64,000 bases of DNA, from contig NZ_ML762924.1 of NCBI RefSeq assembly GCF_009372235.1, forward strand, positions 90,186-154,185, written 5' to 3'. Position 1 is the first letter of the stretch. Each line of letters begins with the position of its first letter. The notes beneath the pieces were generated by a model. That model saw only the letters and a list, made by a program, of their open reading frames with translations. It did not search any database and was not told the DNA's origin. This DNA comes from Dickeya oryzae. Lineage in GTDB: Bacteria > Pseudomonadota > Gammaproteobacteria > Enterobacterales > Enterobacteriaceae. Made by a program: the position numbers and the translations under genes. Shown piece after piece: positions 55,901-63,223 of this stretch.

Positions 55901-57436
55901 CATGTTATCGCCATCAATCAGGCCGTTTATGAGCGTTCATCGTTTGGTATCAGTATTGCCAGCCTGACCGACGGCTGGGAAGGGTATGTGCATGTGGGGC
56001 GCAAACTGCAGCATTTGCAGATGAACGACATGAACATCGGGCTGATGTCTTCCGGCTATAGCTCGGAAACCGGCCATGACCTGCCTGCCGCCCGTCGTTT
56101 CTGGCAGATACTCGGTCGCCGGACTGGGCCGTACTATTTCTTCATCGGTGGACGCATCAGCGATGAGCAGAAATACAGCGAAGGCATGAAAGAAGATGCG
56201 GTACACATGAAAGGGCCGGCGGAGATGATTCGTGATGATCTGGCGGCGTTCATGCCGGACTACATGATGCCGAACAAAGTGCTGATTCTGGATGCGTTAC
56301 CGTTGACGGTAAACGGCAAAATCGACATGAAAGCGCTGGCGAACGTCGATGTTGAATTAAAGCATAAGACGATCGTGGCCCCCCGTACCCCGCTGGAGCA
56401 GCAAATTCTGGCTATCTGGCAGGCAAAGCTCAAGCGTGAGGAGATGTCGGTCGATGACAATTTCTTTGAATCGGGCGGCAATTCGCTGATCGCGGTCAGC
56501 CTGATTAATGAGTTGAACACCTCGCTGAACGCCAGCCTGCCGCTTCAGGTGCTGTTTCAGGCACCTACTGTTGAAAAGCTGGCGGCGTGGCTGAGCCGTG
56601 CGCGTCAGGAACCGGTATCCCGCCTTGTGCCGTTGCAACCCAAAGGGCGTCAGGCACCTATCTACTGCTGGCCTGGGCTGGGCGGCTACTGTATGAACCT
56701 GCGTTTACTGGCGCGCCAAATGGGGACGGCGCGACCGTTCTTTGGCATTCAGGCGCACGGCATCAATCCGGGTGAGGAGCCTTACGCCACCATCAGCGAG
56801 ATGGCTGCTAAAGATATTGAACTGATTCGTCAGCATCAGCCGCACGGTCCTTATACGCTGTGGGGGTATTCTTTCGGCGCTCGTGTCGCGTTCGAAACGG
56901 CCTGGCAACTGGAGCAGGCGGGCGAGGTGGTGGAAAGTCTGTATTTGCTGGCACCTGGGTCGCCGAAGTTACGCGATGAACGGGTCGTTGCCATGCACCG
57001 GACCGCCGATTTTGATAACCCCGGTTATCTGACCATTCTGTTTTCGGTATTTATCGGCAGTATTACCGACCCGGCGCTGACACGGTGTCTGGAAACGGTA
57101 CGCGACGAAGAGGGGTTTGTGGCGTTTATTACTGCGCTTAATCCGGCATTGGATGACGGTCTGGTCAGGCGAATTACCCGCATTGTGTCGCAGACCTTCG
57201 AGTTCAGCTACACCTTTAGCGAGTTACAACAGCGGCAACTGAAGGCACCTGTCACCATCATCAAGGCTCAGGGGGATGATTATTCGTTCATTGAGGACCA
57301 CGGTGGGTTCTCTGCCCTGCCGCCGACCGTGATGGAACTGATGGCAGATCACTACAGCATGTTGAAAGCGGCAGGGATAACCGAGCTGGCAAGCGTTATC
57401 CAGTATCAACAAGTGCCTTCCAGTCAGGTGGGGTGA
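52964..57436 (+). CDS. indC: Indigoidine synthase, single-module NRPS IndC
   Basis: A 1490-residue nonribosomal peptide synthetase that activates L-glutamine, oxidises and cyclises it, and releases the precursor of blue indigoidine. Domains in order: an N-terminal region (about 1-215) resembling only the second lobe of a condensation domain, with no HHxxxDG; adenylation (about 230-690, with YVIYTSGSTGKPKG near 380, NLYGPTEC near 518, YKTGDIASW near 612 and KLRGYRVELDEIR near 636). An FMN-type oxidase domain is inserted (about 695-1080), and the A10 motif LPLTVNGKIDMKAL follows near 1105. Then come a thiolation domain (FFESGGNSLIAVS, Ser about 1174) and a thioesterase (GYSFGARVAFETAW, Ser about 1303). 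It needs a phosphopantetheinyl transferase encoded elsewhere. Confidence 0.96.
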   Translation: MDQIQNHALNYPVLVLNKGLLPNYDDISLARYLFSAMTLAISRISRNEEMVVGFHLHPQEIAGWENAPRIFENIIALNIQLNSATPIAGFIQNMTEWIRPDAIQQENNRSVRVLTLGGQQTLHLHDVFDLELTWQPPMDNEPVRSLVCHVDKREETVMLTLRFNPDRFSAALVQKLPAVWRQITECAGSDGDETLRDIGLIDEAGSEHVLHVFNQTEHVWSGEKNVVERLKSQVLSQPEQTAVVFRDQRLSYRQLYHQASALAHYLNAQSAEHERCVGVFVEPSLTLMVGVWGILLSGNAYLPLSPEYPEDRLAYMLENSQTRIVVTQPHLRERLLALAPPGIHVVTPDDVEAFVRQHPSAQSDAPAIYIAPHHLAYVIYTSGSTGKPKGVMIEHHSVLNQMNWLAHTFALNNETVILQKTPMSFDAAQWEILSPACGCQVVMGEPGVYRNPEQLVDMLAEYQVTTLQCVPTLLQALLDTERLSECPALRHVFSGGEALQKHLALECLETLPDCELVNLYGPTECTINSSAFRVDSAVTRQGPDTLSIGSPVANTRYYILDNCLTPVAVGEIGELYIGGDGVARGYLNRDDLTAERFIADPFAPADAGRRLYKTGDIASWNPDGTVQYVGRADNQVKLRGYRVELDEIRSAIETHEWVKAAAVIVKRDPFTGYQNLISFIELNAREAALMDQGNHGSHHQSKANKAQVMLQLANKGCREFPEDSPPYTLDLPGKDADEKQRRTAFSRKTYRFYDGGAVGRDDVLSLLREPVLTAASRQPGDLTLDELGHGLRYLGQFTSEERLLPKYTYASPGALYATQVFLELNGIAELAAGYYYYQPVHHQLIRVSELTSLPSGGLRLHFVGKQSAIEPIYKNNIREVLQIEMGHIIGMLDNVLPDYGLGVALCDAAVPDPTPLAIDPDDDYLGACDVLGGPHLPADDGLEIYVQTAGTRIANLPIGTYRYIRGDLEHIADEVIDKKHVIAINQAVYERSSFGISIASLTDGWEGYVHVGRKLQHLQMNDMNIGLMSSGYSSETGHDLPAARRFWQILGRRTGPYYFFIGGRISDEQKYSEGMKEDAVHMKGPAEMIRDDLAAFMPDYMMPNKVLILDALPLTVNGKIDMKALANVDVELKHKTIVAPRTPLEQQILAIWQAKLKREEMSVDDNFFESGGNSLIAVSLINELNTSLNASLPLQVLFQAPTVEKLAAWLSRARQEPVSRLVPLQPKGRQAPIYCWPGLGGYCMNLRLLARQMGTARPFFGIQAHGINPGEEPYATISEMAAKDIELIRQHQPHGPYTLWGYSFGARVAFETAWQLEQAGEVVESLYLLAPGSPKLRDERVVAMHRTADFDNPGYLTILFSVFIGSITDPALTRCLETVRDEEGFVAFITALNPALDDGLVRRITRIVSQTFEFSYTFSELQQRQLKAPVTIIKAQGDDYSFIEDHGGFSALPPTVMELMADHYSMLKAAGITELASVIQYQQVPSSQVG

Positions 57437-57762
57437 TACGGCGACAGGCATAAAACGCGCGGGAGGTCCCCGCGCGTTTTTTCCAGTCTTGTCCCGCTAT
57501 TGAGCCGATGTTTTCGCTATTTTGCGATGAAAATCCCATATTTCCCCGTGTAAATCCCATTTTTGAGACGAAAAGTGTGCTGAAACGAGGGGGGGTGGCA
57601 ACTGCGGACAAAAACAAAATTTGTTTATTGGCAAAGTGTTCCATGCTGACTGCGATGGCAAGCAAGTCATGAGCGGTGCTGCTGGGACACAGCTTCACTC
57701 TGTGCATCTGTCTATGAGACGGGTCTGTACTTGAGCCTCGGTACGATAAGGGGACGATAGCC
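57437..57762. other. Intergenic region indC / vfmA
   Basis: A 326-bp gap with the indC terminator on the left and the vfm promoter on the right. A leftward open frame across it lacks a ribosome site and protein-like composition. I could not assign a promoter. Confidence 0.5.
57452..57482 (+). terminator. Terminator of indABC
   Basis: AAAACGCGCGGG pairs with CCCCGCGCGTTTT around a short loop, ending in a T-run 16 bp after the indC stop. Confidence 0.88.
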
Positions 57763-58719
57763 GTGCGAGCGTCATCAGAAACCGACATGTTTTGCCTGAA
57801 TGCCATCCATCATGAGGCACCGGAGCGCATTCGACGTTTTCCTCTGGCAGAGCTGGGGGACTCGCACCAGTTGCGGGAAGGGCAGCGTCGCATGATGGAA
57901 AAGCTATACCAGTTAAGGTCGGTACCGATGCGCCCGGACAGCCATCAGGCGATGCTGGAGTCTGTGGTGGCTGGCGTGGTTGATGACTGGCCGACATTGT
58001 CCTCGCGCGAGGGGCTGTTGATTTATGCCAAGACGCAGACACATAACACCTTCTTTGATAGCCACTGGCTGGATGACATTCTGCAGCACCAGCGACTGGG
58101 ACATTGGGATGTTGCGACACTGAGTCTGAATCACTGCGCCAGCGCGTTATCGGCGTTACACCTGGTGCGTCGTAGCGCGGTCCGTGACAACAGACCGGTG
58201 TTGCTGTTGACGGGAGAAAAAGCGTTTCACCCCGAAATCAACCGCTTTACGGTCGGTGTACAAGGCGAGTTACCGGTAGCGGCGCTCTTTAATGCCGCGA
58301 GCAGCCCGTGGCAGGTGACATTTACGGCAGTCCGGCACCTGAGCCGTTTTTATAACAACCCAGATAATATGACCCGGCAGGAAAAAGCGGCGCTTAATGG
58401 CTGCCTGCTGGATGAGTTATGCCGTTTCATTGTCGATGCCGTGAGGGATAGCGGCATGAGCATGGACGACATGGACTATTTTGTTCCCTGCAACCTGAAT
58501 GTTCCGTTATTACGTCAGATGGCGCAGCGCCTGAATATGGGCGAGCGCTTATTTAGCCAACAGGTTTCTGATTATGGGCATCTGTATTGTTCGGACGTGT
58601 TATTTAATTTTTCTTCACTCATGAAAACTACAACCGGCCGCGCGAAAAATTATTTTTGTTTTTCAATGGGAATGGGCGTCACGCTTTCCTGCGCGCTGAT
58701 ACAGCAAATTGATATGTAA
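57763..58719 (+). CDS. vfmA: KASIII-like condensing-enzyme homologue VfmA
   Basis: A 318-residue thiolase-fold protein resembling beta-ketoacyl-ACP synthase III. The nucleophile region is ATLSLNHCASALSALHL with Cys125. The second active-site segment, usually VPHQAN, reads DYFVPCNLNVPLLRQMAQRL, so the catalytic His is replaced by Cys243. The third, usually HGNTSAAS, reads DYGHLYCSDVLFN, so Asn is replaced by His273. The C-terminal glycine motif is degenerate (SMGMGVTLSC). The start is GTG 57763 after GGGGACG; ATG at 57787 is an alternative. First gene of the vfm operon that makes or exports the Vfm quorum-sensing signal. Confidence 0.85.
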   Translation: MRASSETDMFCLNAIHHEAPERIRRFPLAELGDSHQLREGQRRMMEKLYQLRSVPMRPDSHQAMLESVVAGVVDDWPTLSSREGLLIYAKTQTHNTFFDSHWLDDILQHQRLGHWDVATLSLNHCASALSALHLVRRSAVRDNRPVLLLTGEKAFHPEINRFTVGVQGELPVAALFNAASSPWQVTFTAVRHLSRFYNNPDNMTRQEKAALNGCLLDELCRFIVDAVRDSGMSMDDMDYFVPCNLNVPLLRQMAQRLNMGERLFSQQVSDYGHLYCSDVLFNFSSLMKTTTGRAKNYFCFSMGMGVTLSCALIQQIDM

Positions 58720-58732
58720 ACAGGAGACAGAC

Positions 58733-58999
58733 ATGTCTGCGCTATTAATCACTATTCAACAGGCGTTACGTGAAGTCATGGAGAATGACGACATCGAGAT
58801 TAATGAAAAAACGGACTTTGATAACGATCTCGATCTGGACTCAGTGATGTTTGTGCAATTTTTGTTGACGCTTGAAGATAGCATCGACGGACTGCTGTTC
58901 GATCCTGACCAAATCAATATGGATGCCTTCGCCACAGTAGGAAGCCTGATAGGCTGGCTGAATGCCAATGTGTTGTCGGAGGTGCGCCATGTCAGCTGA
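58733..58999 (+). CDS. vfmZ: Acyl carrier protein VfmZ
   Basis: An 88-residue acyl/peptidyl carrier protein. The phosphopantetheine site is DLDLDSVMFVQFLLTLED with Ser37; the negative charge and four-helix length are typical. The start at 58733 has GGAGA 7 nt upstream; an upstream in-frame start would extend into vfmA. It likely carries the acyl or amino-acyl chain handled by VfmA and VfmB. It overlaps vfmB by 11 bp. Confidence 0.85.
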   Translation: MSALLITIQQALREVMENDDIEINEKTDFDNDLDLDSVMFVQFLLTLEDSIDGLLFDPDQINMDAFATVGSLIGWLNANVLSEVRHVS

Positions 59000-59600
59000 A
59001 CGCATAAAACAGGTCTGGGAGGCCTTTCGCGAGCAACCGTTGTCCGATGCGCTGACGGTGTTGTTGCAGCCGCCGTCAGAAGGGGCGCAATACGTTCATC
59101 CAATCCGATATCAGATTCAGGACATCAGCAGCCTGCCCGACGAGAGCCAGTCTCAGCGCCTGTTTGATCGGGTGCTGACCCATCTCTGTCTGGACGCGGT
59201 GCGTGGCACGCAGGCCATCGTGCTGCCAGCCAGTTTTCCGATACTGGTCTGCGCCGCCCGCCTGGGGGTGCTGGCTCGCATACAAACCATGAGCTGGCAG
59301 CATTTATCCGGCCGTTACAGCTTTGGCGCTAAAACGACCCGCCATCAATTGATCAAAGCCAGTTTTGCTGATGTGGCGGGAAAGGCGTCGCTGTTGCTGG
59401 AGCAGCAGTATCAACGCTTGCGGGACGGTGACGTCGTTGGGCTGGAGGATGACCACTACCAGATTACCCAGCTTAATAATGAAGCGGAAAAGATGATGGG
59501 CGGACACGGTTTCCTGTTAGGCAATACCCATAGTCTGTCCTATTTCTCCATGATGCTTTACAGCATTTATGGCAAGGCGAGCAGCCTGGCAGCGGCCTAA
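58989..59600 (+). CDS. vfmB: Acyl-CoA dehydrogenase C-terminal-domain-like protein VfmB
   Basis: A 203-residue protein without a recognised complete family. Residues about 75-195 resemble the C-terminal helical domain of acyl-CoA dehydrogenases: AARLGVLARIQTMSWQHLSG, then RYSFGAKTTRHQLIKASFAD, and the end MMGGHGFLLGNTHSLSYFSM, which parallels the family's GGxGY segment. The N-terminal helical and beta domains that complete the FAD site are absent, so a free-standing catalytic role is doubtful. The start at 58989 has GGAGGT 7 nt upstream and overlaps the vfmZ end. It is part of the vfm signal-synthesis operon. Confidence 0.75.
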   Translation: MSAERIKQVWEAFREQPLSDALTVLLQPPSEGAQYVHPIRYQIQDISSLPDESQSQRLFDRVLTHLCLDAVRGTQAIVLPASFPILVCAARLGVLARIQTMSWQHLSGRYSFGAKTTRHQLIKASFADVAGKASLLLEQQYQRLRDGDVVGLEDDHYQITQLNNEAEKMMGGHGFLLGNTHSLSYFSMMLYSIYGKASSLAAA

Positions 59601-59624
59601 GACGAAACGAGGGTGGGGGGAACC

Positions 59625-60980
59625 ATGAGCCTGATCTCGCGTGTGATGTCCAGAGCTGCCCCGGCTGCGAGCGGGGATATACGGCAGATAGTGGCGTTAG
59701 CATGGCCGATGATGGTGACCGCGGTGGTGGTGTCATTGTCTCAGAATATGCAGATTGCGATTTTGGGCAATGGCGCTGAAAGCCAGACGTTGCTGACGCT
59801 CTCTTTTTTACAGCCGTTCAACTTTCTGTTTATCGCTATTCTGGAATGTCTGGCTATCACTAATCAGGTGTTCAGTGCCCGCTCACGCCATGACTGGCCG
59901 CGACAGCGCATCTGGCACAGTACGTTGCTGTTAGGTGCGCTTGGCGTAGTGGTGACGGCACTGGCGGCACTGGTATGCCGTGTGTTGGCGTTGCCCTTGT
60001 CTGACTGGATGAATAGCCCGGATCTGGCGTTGATGCGAACCGCCGCACCGGCGTATCTGCTATCCATGACGCCATTTCTGGCGCTGGAGATGTGTAACGC
60101 CGCGTTGCGTGGGCAGGGGCGCACCGTGTCGGCCATGACGCTGATGTGCAGCTATGTGCTGCTGAGCGCGGCGGGATGTTATCTGGGATTTCATGTCTAC
60201 CAGCTTGGTTTCGACGCGGTGTTACTGGCCAATAGCCTGCCGGCACTGGTGTTGCTGCCAGCGGCATTGTGGTCGTTGCGTCAGGCGGCGACACCGGTAC
60301 CGGATGAGCGGCCGCGAGCGTTTGCACCGCGTTTATTGGCGTTGCTGGCGAATGCGGGGCTGCCGGTCGGGTTTTCCATGCTGGTGGTGTTCTTTAGCTC
60401 AATGGTTCTCTTTCCGCTGGTGGCGGCCCTGGGGGCGGGTTTCCTGCCTGCCTTCCTGATCGTGATAAAGCTGCGGGCTTTTTTCATCATTCCTGCGGTG
60501 GCGACCGGATCCGCGATTGCGATTTTGCTCAATCAGCGCCGCCATACCCACCCGGCATCACAACTGGTGGCGTTGCTGAATAATGGTGTCTGGCTGATTG
60601 TTTTCGCCTATCTGGCGCTGACCCTCGGCGTATGTTGGGCGCGCAACGGCATTCTGGCCGGTTTTTCCAACGACGAGGTCATTCGGCAATCCAGTCAAAT
60701 ACTGTTGTGGTTGCTATTGCCGACGTTTTTTCTCACCTCACTGGTGGCGGCATTACAGACGCTGTTGGAGCAGGTGGACAGGGGAAGACGGGTATTGCTG
60801 TTCACGCTGGTGCTGGAGTTGCTGATGGTGGCGGTGGCGTTGGGTGCTCACCGTTACTTTAGCGATATACAGGCGATTGCCGGTTTGATCGTCGCGTTTA
60901 GCCTGGTGTATGCGGTGGTGTTCCTGCGTGAGTATCGGTTGCTGGCTTGCGCGCTGGGAGAACAGGATGCTGCTGTATAA
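59625..60980 (+). CDS. vfmC: MATE-family efflux transporter VfmC
   Basis: A 451-residue inner-membrane protein with 12 predicted segments and the MATE fold: IRQIVALAWPMMVTAVVVSL near residue 18 and FLALEMCNAALRGQGRT near 150 (conserved proline and glycine-rich positions). It probably exports the Vfm signal or a biosynthetic intermediate. The start at 59625 follows GGGGGG. Its end overlaps the vfmD start by 14 bp. Confidence 0.88.
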   Translation: MSLISRVMSRAAPAASGDIRQIVALAWPMMVTAVVVSLSQNMQIAILGNGAESQTLLTLSFLQPFNFLFIAILECLAITNQVFSARSRHDWPRQRIWHSTLLLGALGVVVTALAALVCRVLALPLSDWMNSPDLALMRTAAPAYLLSMTPFLALEMCNAALRGQGRTVSAMTLMCSYVLLSAAGCYLGFHVYQLGFDAVLLANSLPALVLLPAALWSLRQAATPVPDERPRAFAPRLLALLANAGLPVGFSMLVVFFSSMVLFPLVAALGAGFLPAFLIVIKLRAFFIIPAVATGSAIAILLNQRRHTHPASQLVALLNNGVWLIVFAYLALTLGVCWARNGILAGFSNDEVIRQSSQILLWLLLPTFFLTSLVAALQTLLEQVDRGRRVLLFTLVLELLMVAVALGAHRYFSDIQAIAGLIVAFSLVYAVVFLREYRLLACALGEQDAAV

Positions 60981-61998
60981 CCTGTGCTACCCGCTGATGT
61001 GGCTGGCGACGTTGGTGCAATACAATTATTACCGTGTGCTGGTGAGGCTAAAACGTCGCCCGTCGCTGCTGCTTAAAGTGCACATCAAGCCGGAAACCCA
61101 TTATGTCCGCCTGTGTCGTGCATTGCGTCTGGCGGATTTGTGGCTGCTTGAGCGCTTGTCGTTGCACCTGGCGGCGCGCTATCTGTTGTTCTTGTTTGAG
61201 ACTACGCGTTATATCGCCTACAAACAGGTCGATCATGAGTATCTGGCCGGTTTTCTACAGGAAAAAATCGGTTTCCGACACCAGACGGTGTATGTGTTTC
61301 GCTGGGTACCGCCACCGACGGAGACGCCGACAAAAACCGTGCTGCTGGTGCACGGCTGGGAAGGGCGCGGCATCATGTTCCGACCGCTGTGCGAGGCGCT
61401 AAAAGCACAGGGATACGCGGTGATCATGCCGGATCTGCTGGCGCATGGGTTGTCCGACGGAAAGCGGGTGTCCAATTATGAGCTGGCCAGTCTGATCATT
61501 GAGATGGAGCGGCGTTATGGGCCGTTTTACGCGGTGGTTGGGCATTCCAGCGGTGGTTTGGTGTGTAGCCTGGCACTGGCTCAAGGGCTGGCGGCGCAGC
61601 GCCTGGTGCTGCTGGCCAGTCCGGACAATTTTGGCAGCATGATCGACAGGTTTCTGGCGGGGGCATCGGTATCGGCATCGCTGGCCGCCCCCATGAAAGC
61701 CATTTATGCGCAGCGTTTTGGCTTTCACCCCGACTGGGTGGGTGAGGCGTTGTACCGCACGCTGGATTGCCCGACACTGATTTGTCATGACTGGCAGGAC
61801 GCACGGGTTCGCCCTGATGTGGCTGATGCTATTCATCAGGCACTTGCCCACAGCGAACTTTTCTACACCCGCGGGCTGGGGCATTTGGGCATTTTACGCA
61901 GCCCGCTGGTACACCAGCGTATTCTGGCATTTTTCGCGGAGGCGAATGCCGGAACCGACACGCAGGTAAAGCCACTTCTTGATCGCGTCGCGTCATAA
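60967..61998 (+). CDS. vfmD: Alpha/beta-hydrolase VfmD
   Basis: A 343-residue alpha/beta hydrolase. It has an oxyanion segment LLVHGWEGRG near residue 127, the nucleophile elbow VVGHSSGGLV with Ser194 and a likely catalytic His in GLGHLGILR near 305; an Asp near LICHDWQDARV is a candidate third residue. The first 90 residues are hydrophobic and helical. It could release or modify the signal, as a thioesterase or amidase. The start at 60967 follows GGAGAACAGG and overlaps vfmC. Confidence 0.85.
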   Translation: MLLYNLCYPLMWLATLVQYNYYRVLVRLKRRPSLLLKVHIKPETHYVRLCRALRLADLWLLERLSLHLAARYLLFLFETTRYIAYKQVDHEYLAGFLQEKIGFRHQTVYVFRWVPPPTETPTKTVLLVHGWEGRGIMFRPLCEALKAQGYAVIMPDLLAHGLSDGKRVSNYELASLIIEMERRYGPFYAVVGHSSGGLVCSLALAQGLAAQRLVLLASPDNFGSMIDRFLAGASVSASLAAPMKAIYAQRFGFHPDWVGEALYRTLDCPTLICHDWQDARVRPDVADAIHQALAHSELFYTRGLGHLGILRSPLVHQRILAFFAEANAGTDTQVKPLLDRVAS

Positions 61999-62057
61999 TG
62001 CGGTAATGCGCGGCATTGATGGTATCGAAGCCCGTGCTTTGCCGGTGTGAAAACGCG

Positions 62058-62090
62058 AGCCCGCCATGCGTCATCTCATGGCGGGCTTTG
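62058..62090. terminator. Bidirectional terminator vfmD / vfmE
   Basis: AGCCCGCCATG (62058-62068) pairs with CATGGCGGGCT (62077-62087), followed by TTTG. It lies between the converging vfmD and vfmE. Confidence 0.8.
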
Positions 62091-62092
62091 AG

Positions 62093-62656
62093 TTAATTAC
62101 AGAGATTATGAATGTTGTCCAGCAGCACGTGGCGAGAAAACAGATGACGCTGTTTGCCGAAAATGATGTCGAAGCTCATGTTTTGCAGGGTGCGCGGTGA
62201 ATCGTTTTCCCGCTCCAGCGACACGGTTTTACGGTACTTCAGCGGTGCAATGTTGTACGTCTTGGTAAAGCAACGCGAGAAGTGTGGCAGCGAGGAAAAT
62301 CCGCACGCATAACAAATATCGGTGAGCGACCAATTAGGCGAAATGTGAATAATCTCTTTGGCCAGTGTCAGTCTGACACGCCAAATCCAGCGCATCGGCG
62401 TAATGTTATACACCTGGTTGAAGAGACGACAGATATCGAATTTTGATTTACCGCTGACCGCTTCAAGATCTTCCAGCGTAATATTGTTGCCGATATTGTC
62501 GATGATATAGTCAATAATTCCCGCCAGGCTGGTCGCTTTATTGTTCGCTGCGAGTGTTTTGCGCAGGTTAGGGTGACGACGATACATGTCCTGAATCAGG
62601 TTATTGTTAAAAATATCGTTATCTACGGTATGGGCAAAGGTGTTCTGTAAGCTCAT
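62093..62656 (-). CDS. vfmE: AraC-family transcriptional activator VfmE
   Basis: A 187-residue regulator with a C-terminal AraC-type DNA-binding domain of two helix-turn-helix units (LEDLEAVSGKSKFDICRLFN and LTDICYACGFSSLPHFSRCF). The N-terminal part is only about 80 residues, too short for a standard AraC sensor barrel. In Dickeya, VfmE is the regulator through which the Vfm system activates plant-cell-wall-degrading enzymes. The start at 62656 (MSLQNTFAHT) has GGGA 9 nt upstream; an in-frame upstream start would add 17 residues. It is convergent with the vfmA-D operon. Confidence 0.88.
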   Translation of the reverse strand: MSLQNTFAHTVDNDIFNNNLIQDMYRRHPNLRKTLAANNKATSLAGIIDYIIDNIGNNITLEDLEAVSGKSKFDICRLFNQVYNITPMRWIWRVRLTLAKEIIHISPNWSLTDICYACGFSSLPHFSRCFTKTYNIAPLKYRKTVSLERENDSPRTLQNMSFDIIFGKQRHLFSRHVLLDNIHNLCN

Positions 62657-63223
62657 GGTGTCATCCCAAAAAAATAGATTCCCCGTGTCTGGTCCAGCTA
62701 AATCCAAAAATCCTTACAGCGGCGAATTCAGTGGTTGATTATTGTCCCTTGGTCAGACGTACGATCTGTCTAAGGCAAATTGTGTGCCATGTTGTTATTG
62801 CTTGTTTTTAAAGGGAAATGCTTACGCCTGCCTATAAGTGATCCCATTAATGGGACGATGACGTGTCGAACATGGGATTTTTCGTCTCGCAATTGGTCTA
62901 TAGGCAACGCGAGCCCATGGTGTAGCGGGTGTGTGTGGGTGTGGCAACGGCGAGAGGGTGGCTCTGGTAGCAATGGATAGATATCCGTGGTTCGCCTGCC
63001 TGCCGGGATAAAGCGGGATGGAAATGGCGTTCGGGAACGGAGCCTGAGGAATAGTTGGTATGATTTATGCTGCTAAATTCAGAAAAGGTGAAGTCAGTTT
63101 TGCGGATAACCTGTGTATTTTGGACGCATTTTTAAAACCAGAGATAAAAGTGAGTGGTCGACAGCCTGTAAGATACCCTCGGTCTCAGGAAGGCTGACTC
63201 TATTTATACACTGAGGATTTCCC
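62657..63223. promoter_or_regulatory. vfmE / ABC-exporter divergent control region
   Basis: A 567-bp gap between divergent vfmE and the exporter operon. It contains the perfect 14-bp palindrome TCCCATTAATGGGA (62842-62855), a candidate operator. Short open frames on both strands have no ribosome sites. Confidence 0.5.

Noticed and set aside
57396-57806. 136-residue leftward frame between indC and vfmA
   Set aside because: It spans the indC terminator and the vfmA start, with no ribosome site and no recognisable protein features.
62770-62980. Short frames on both strands between vfmE and the exporter
   Set aside because: No ribosome sites and low-complexity composition; the region is better read as regulatory.
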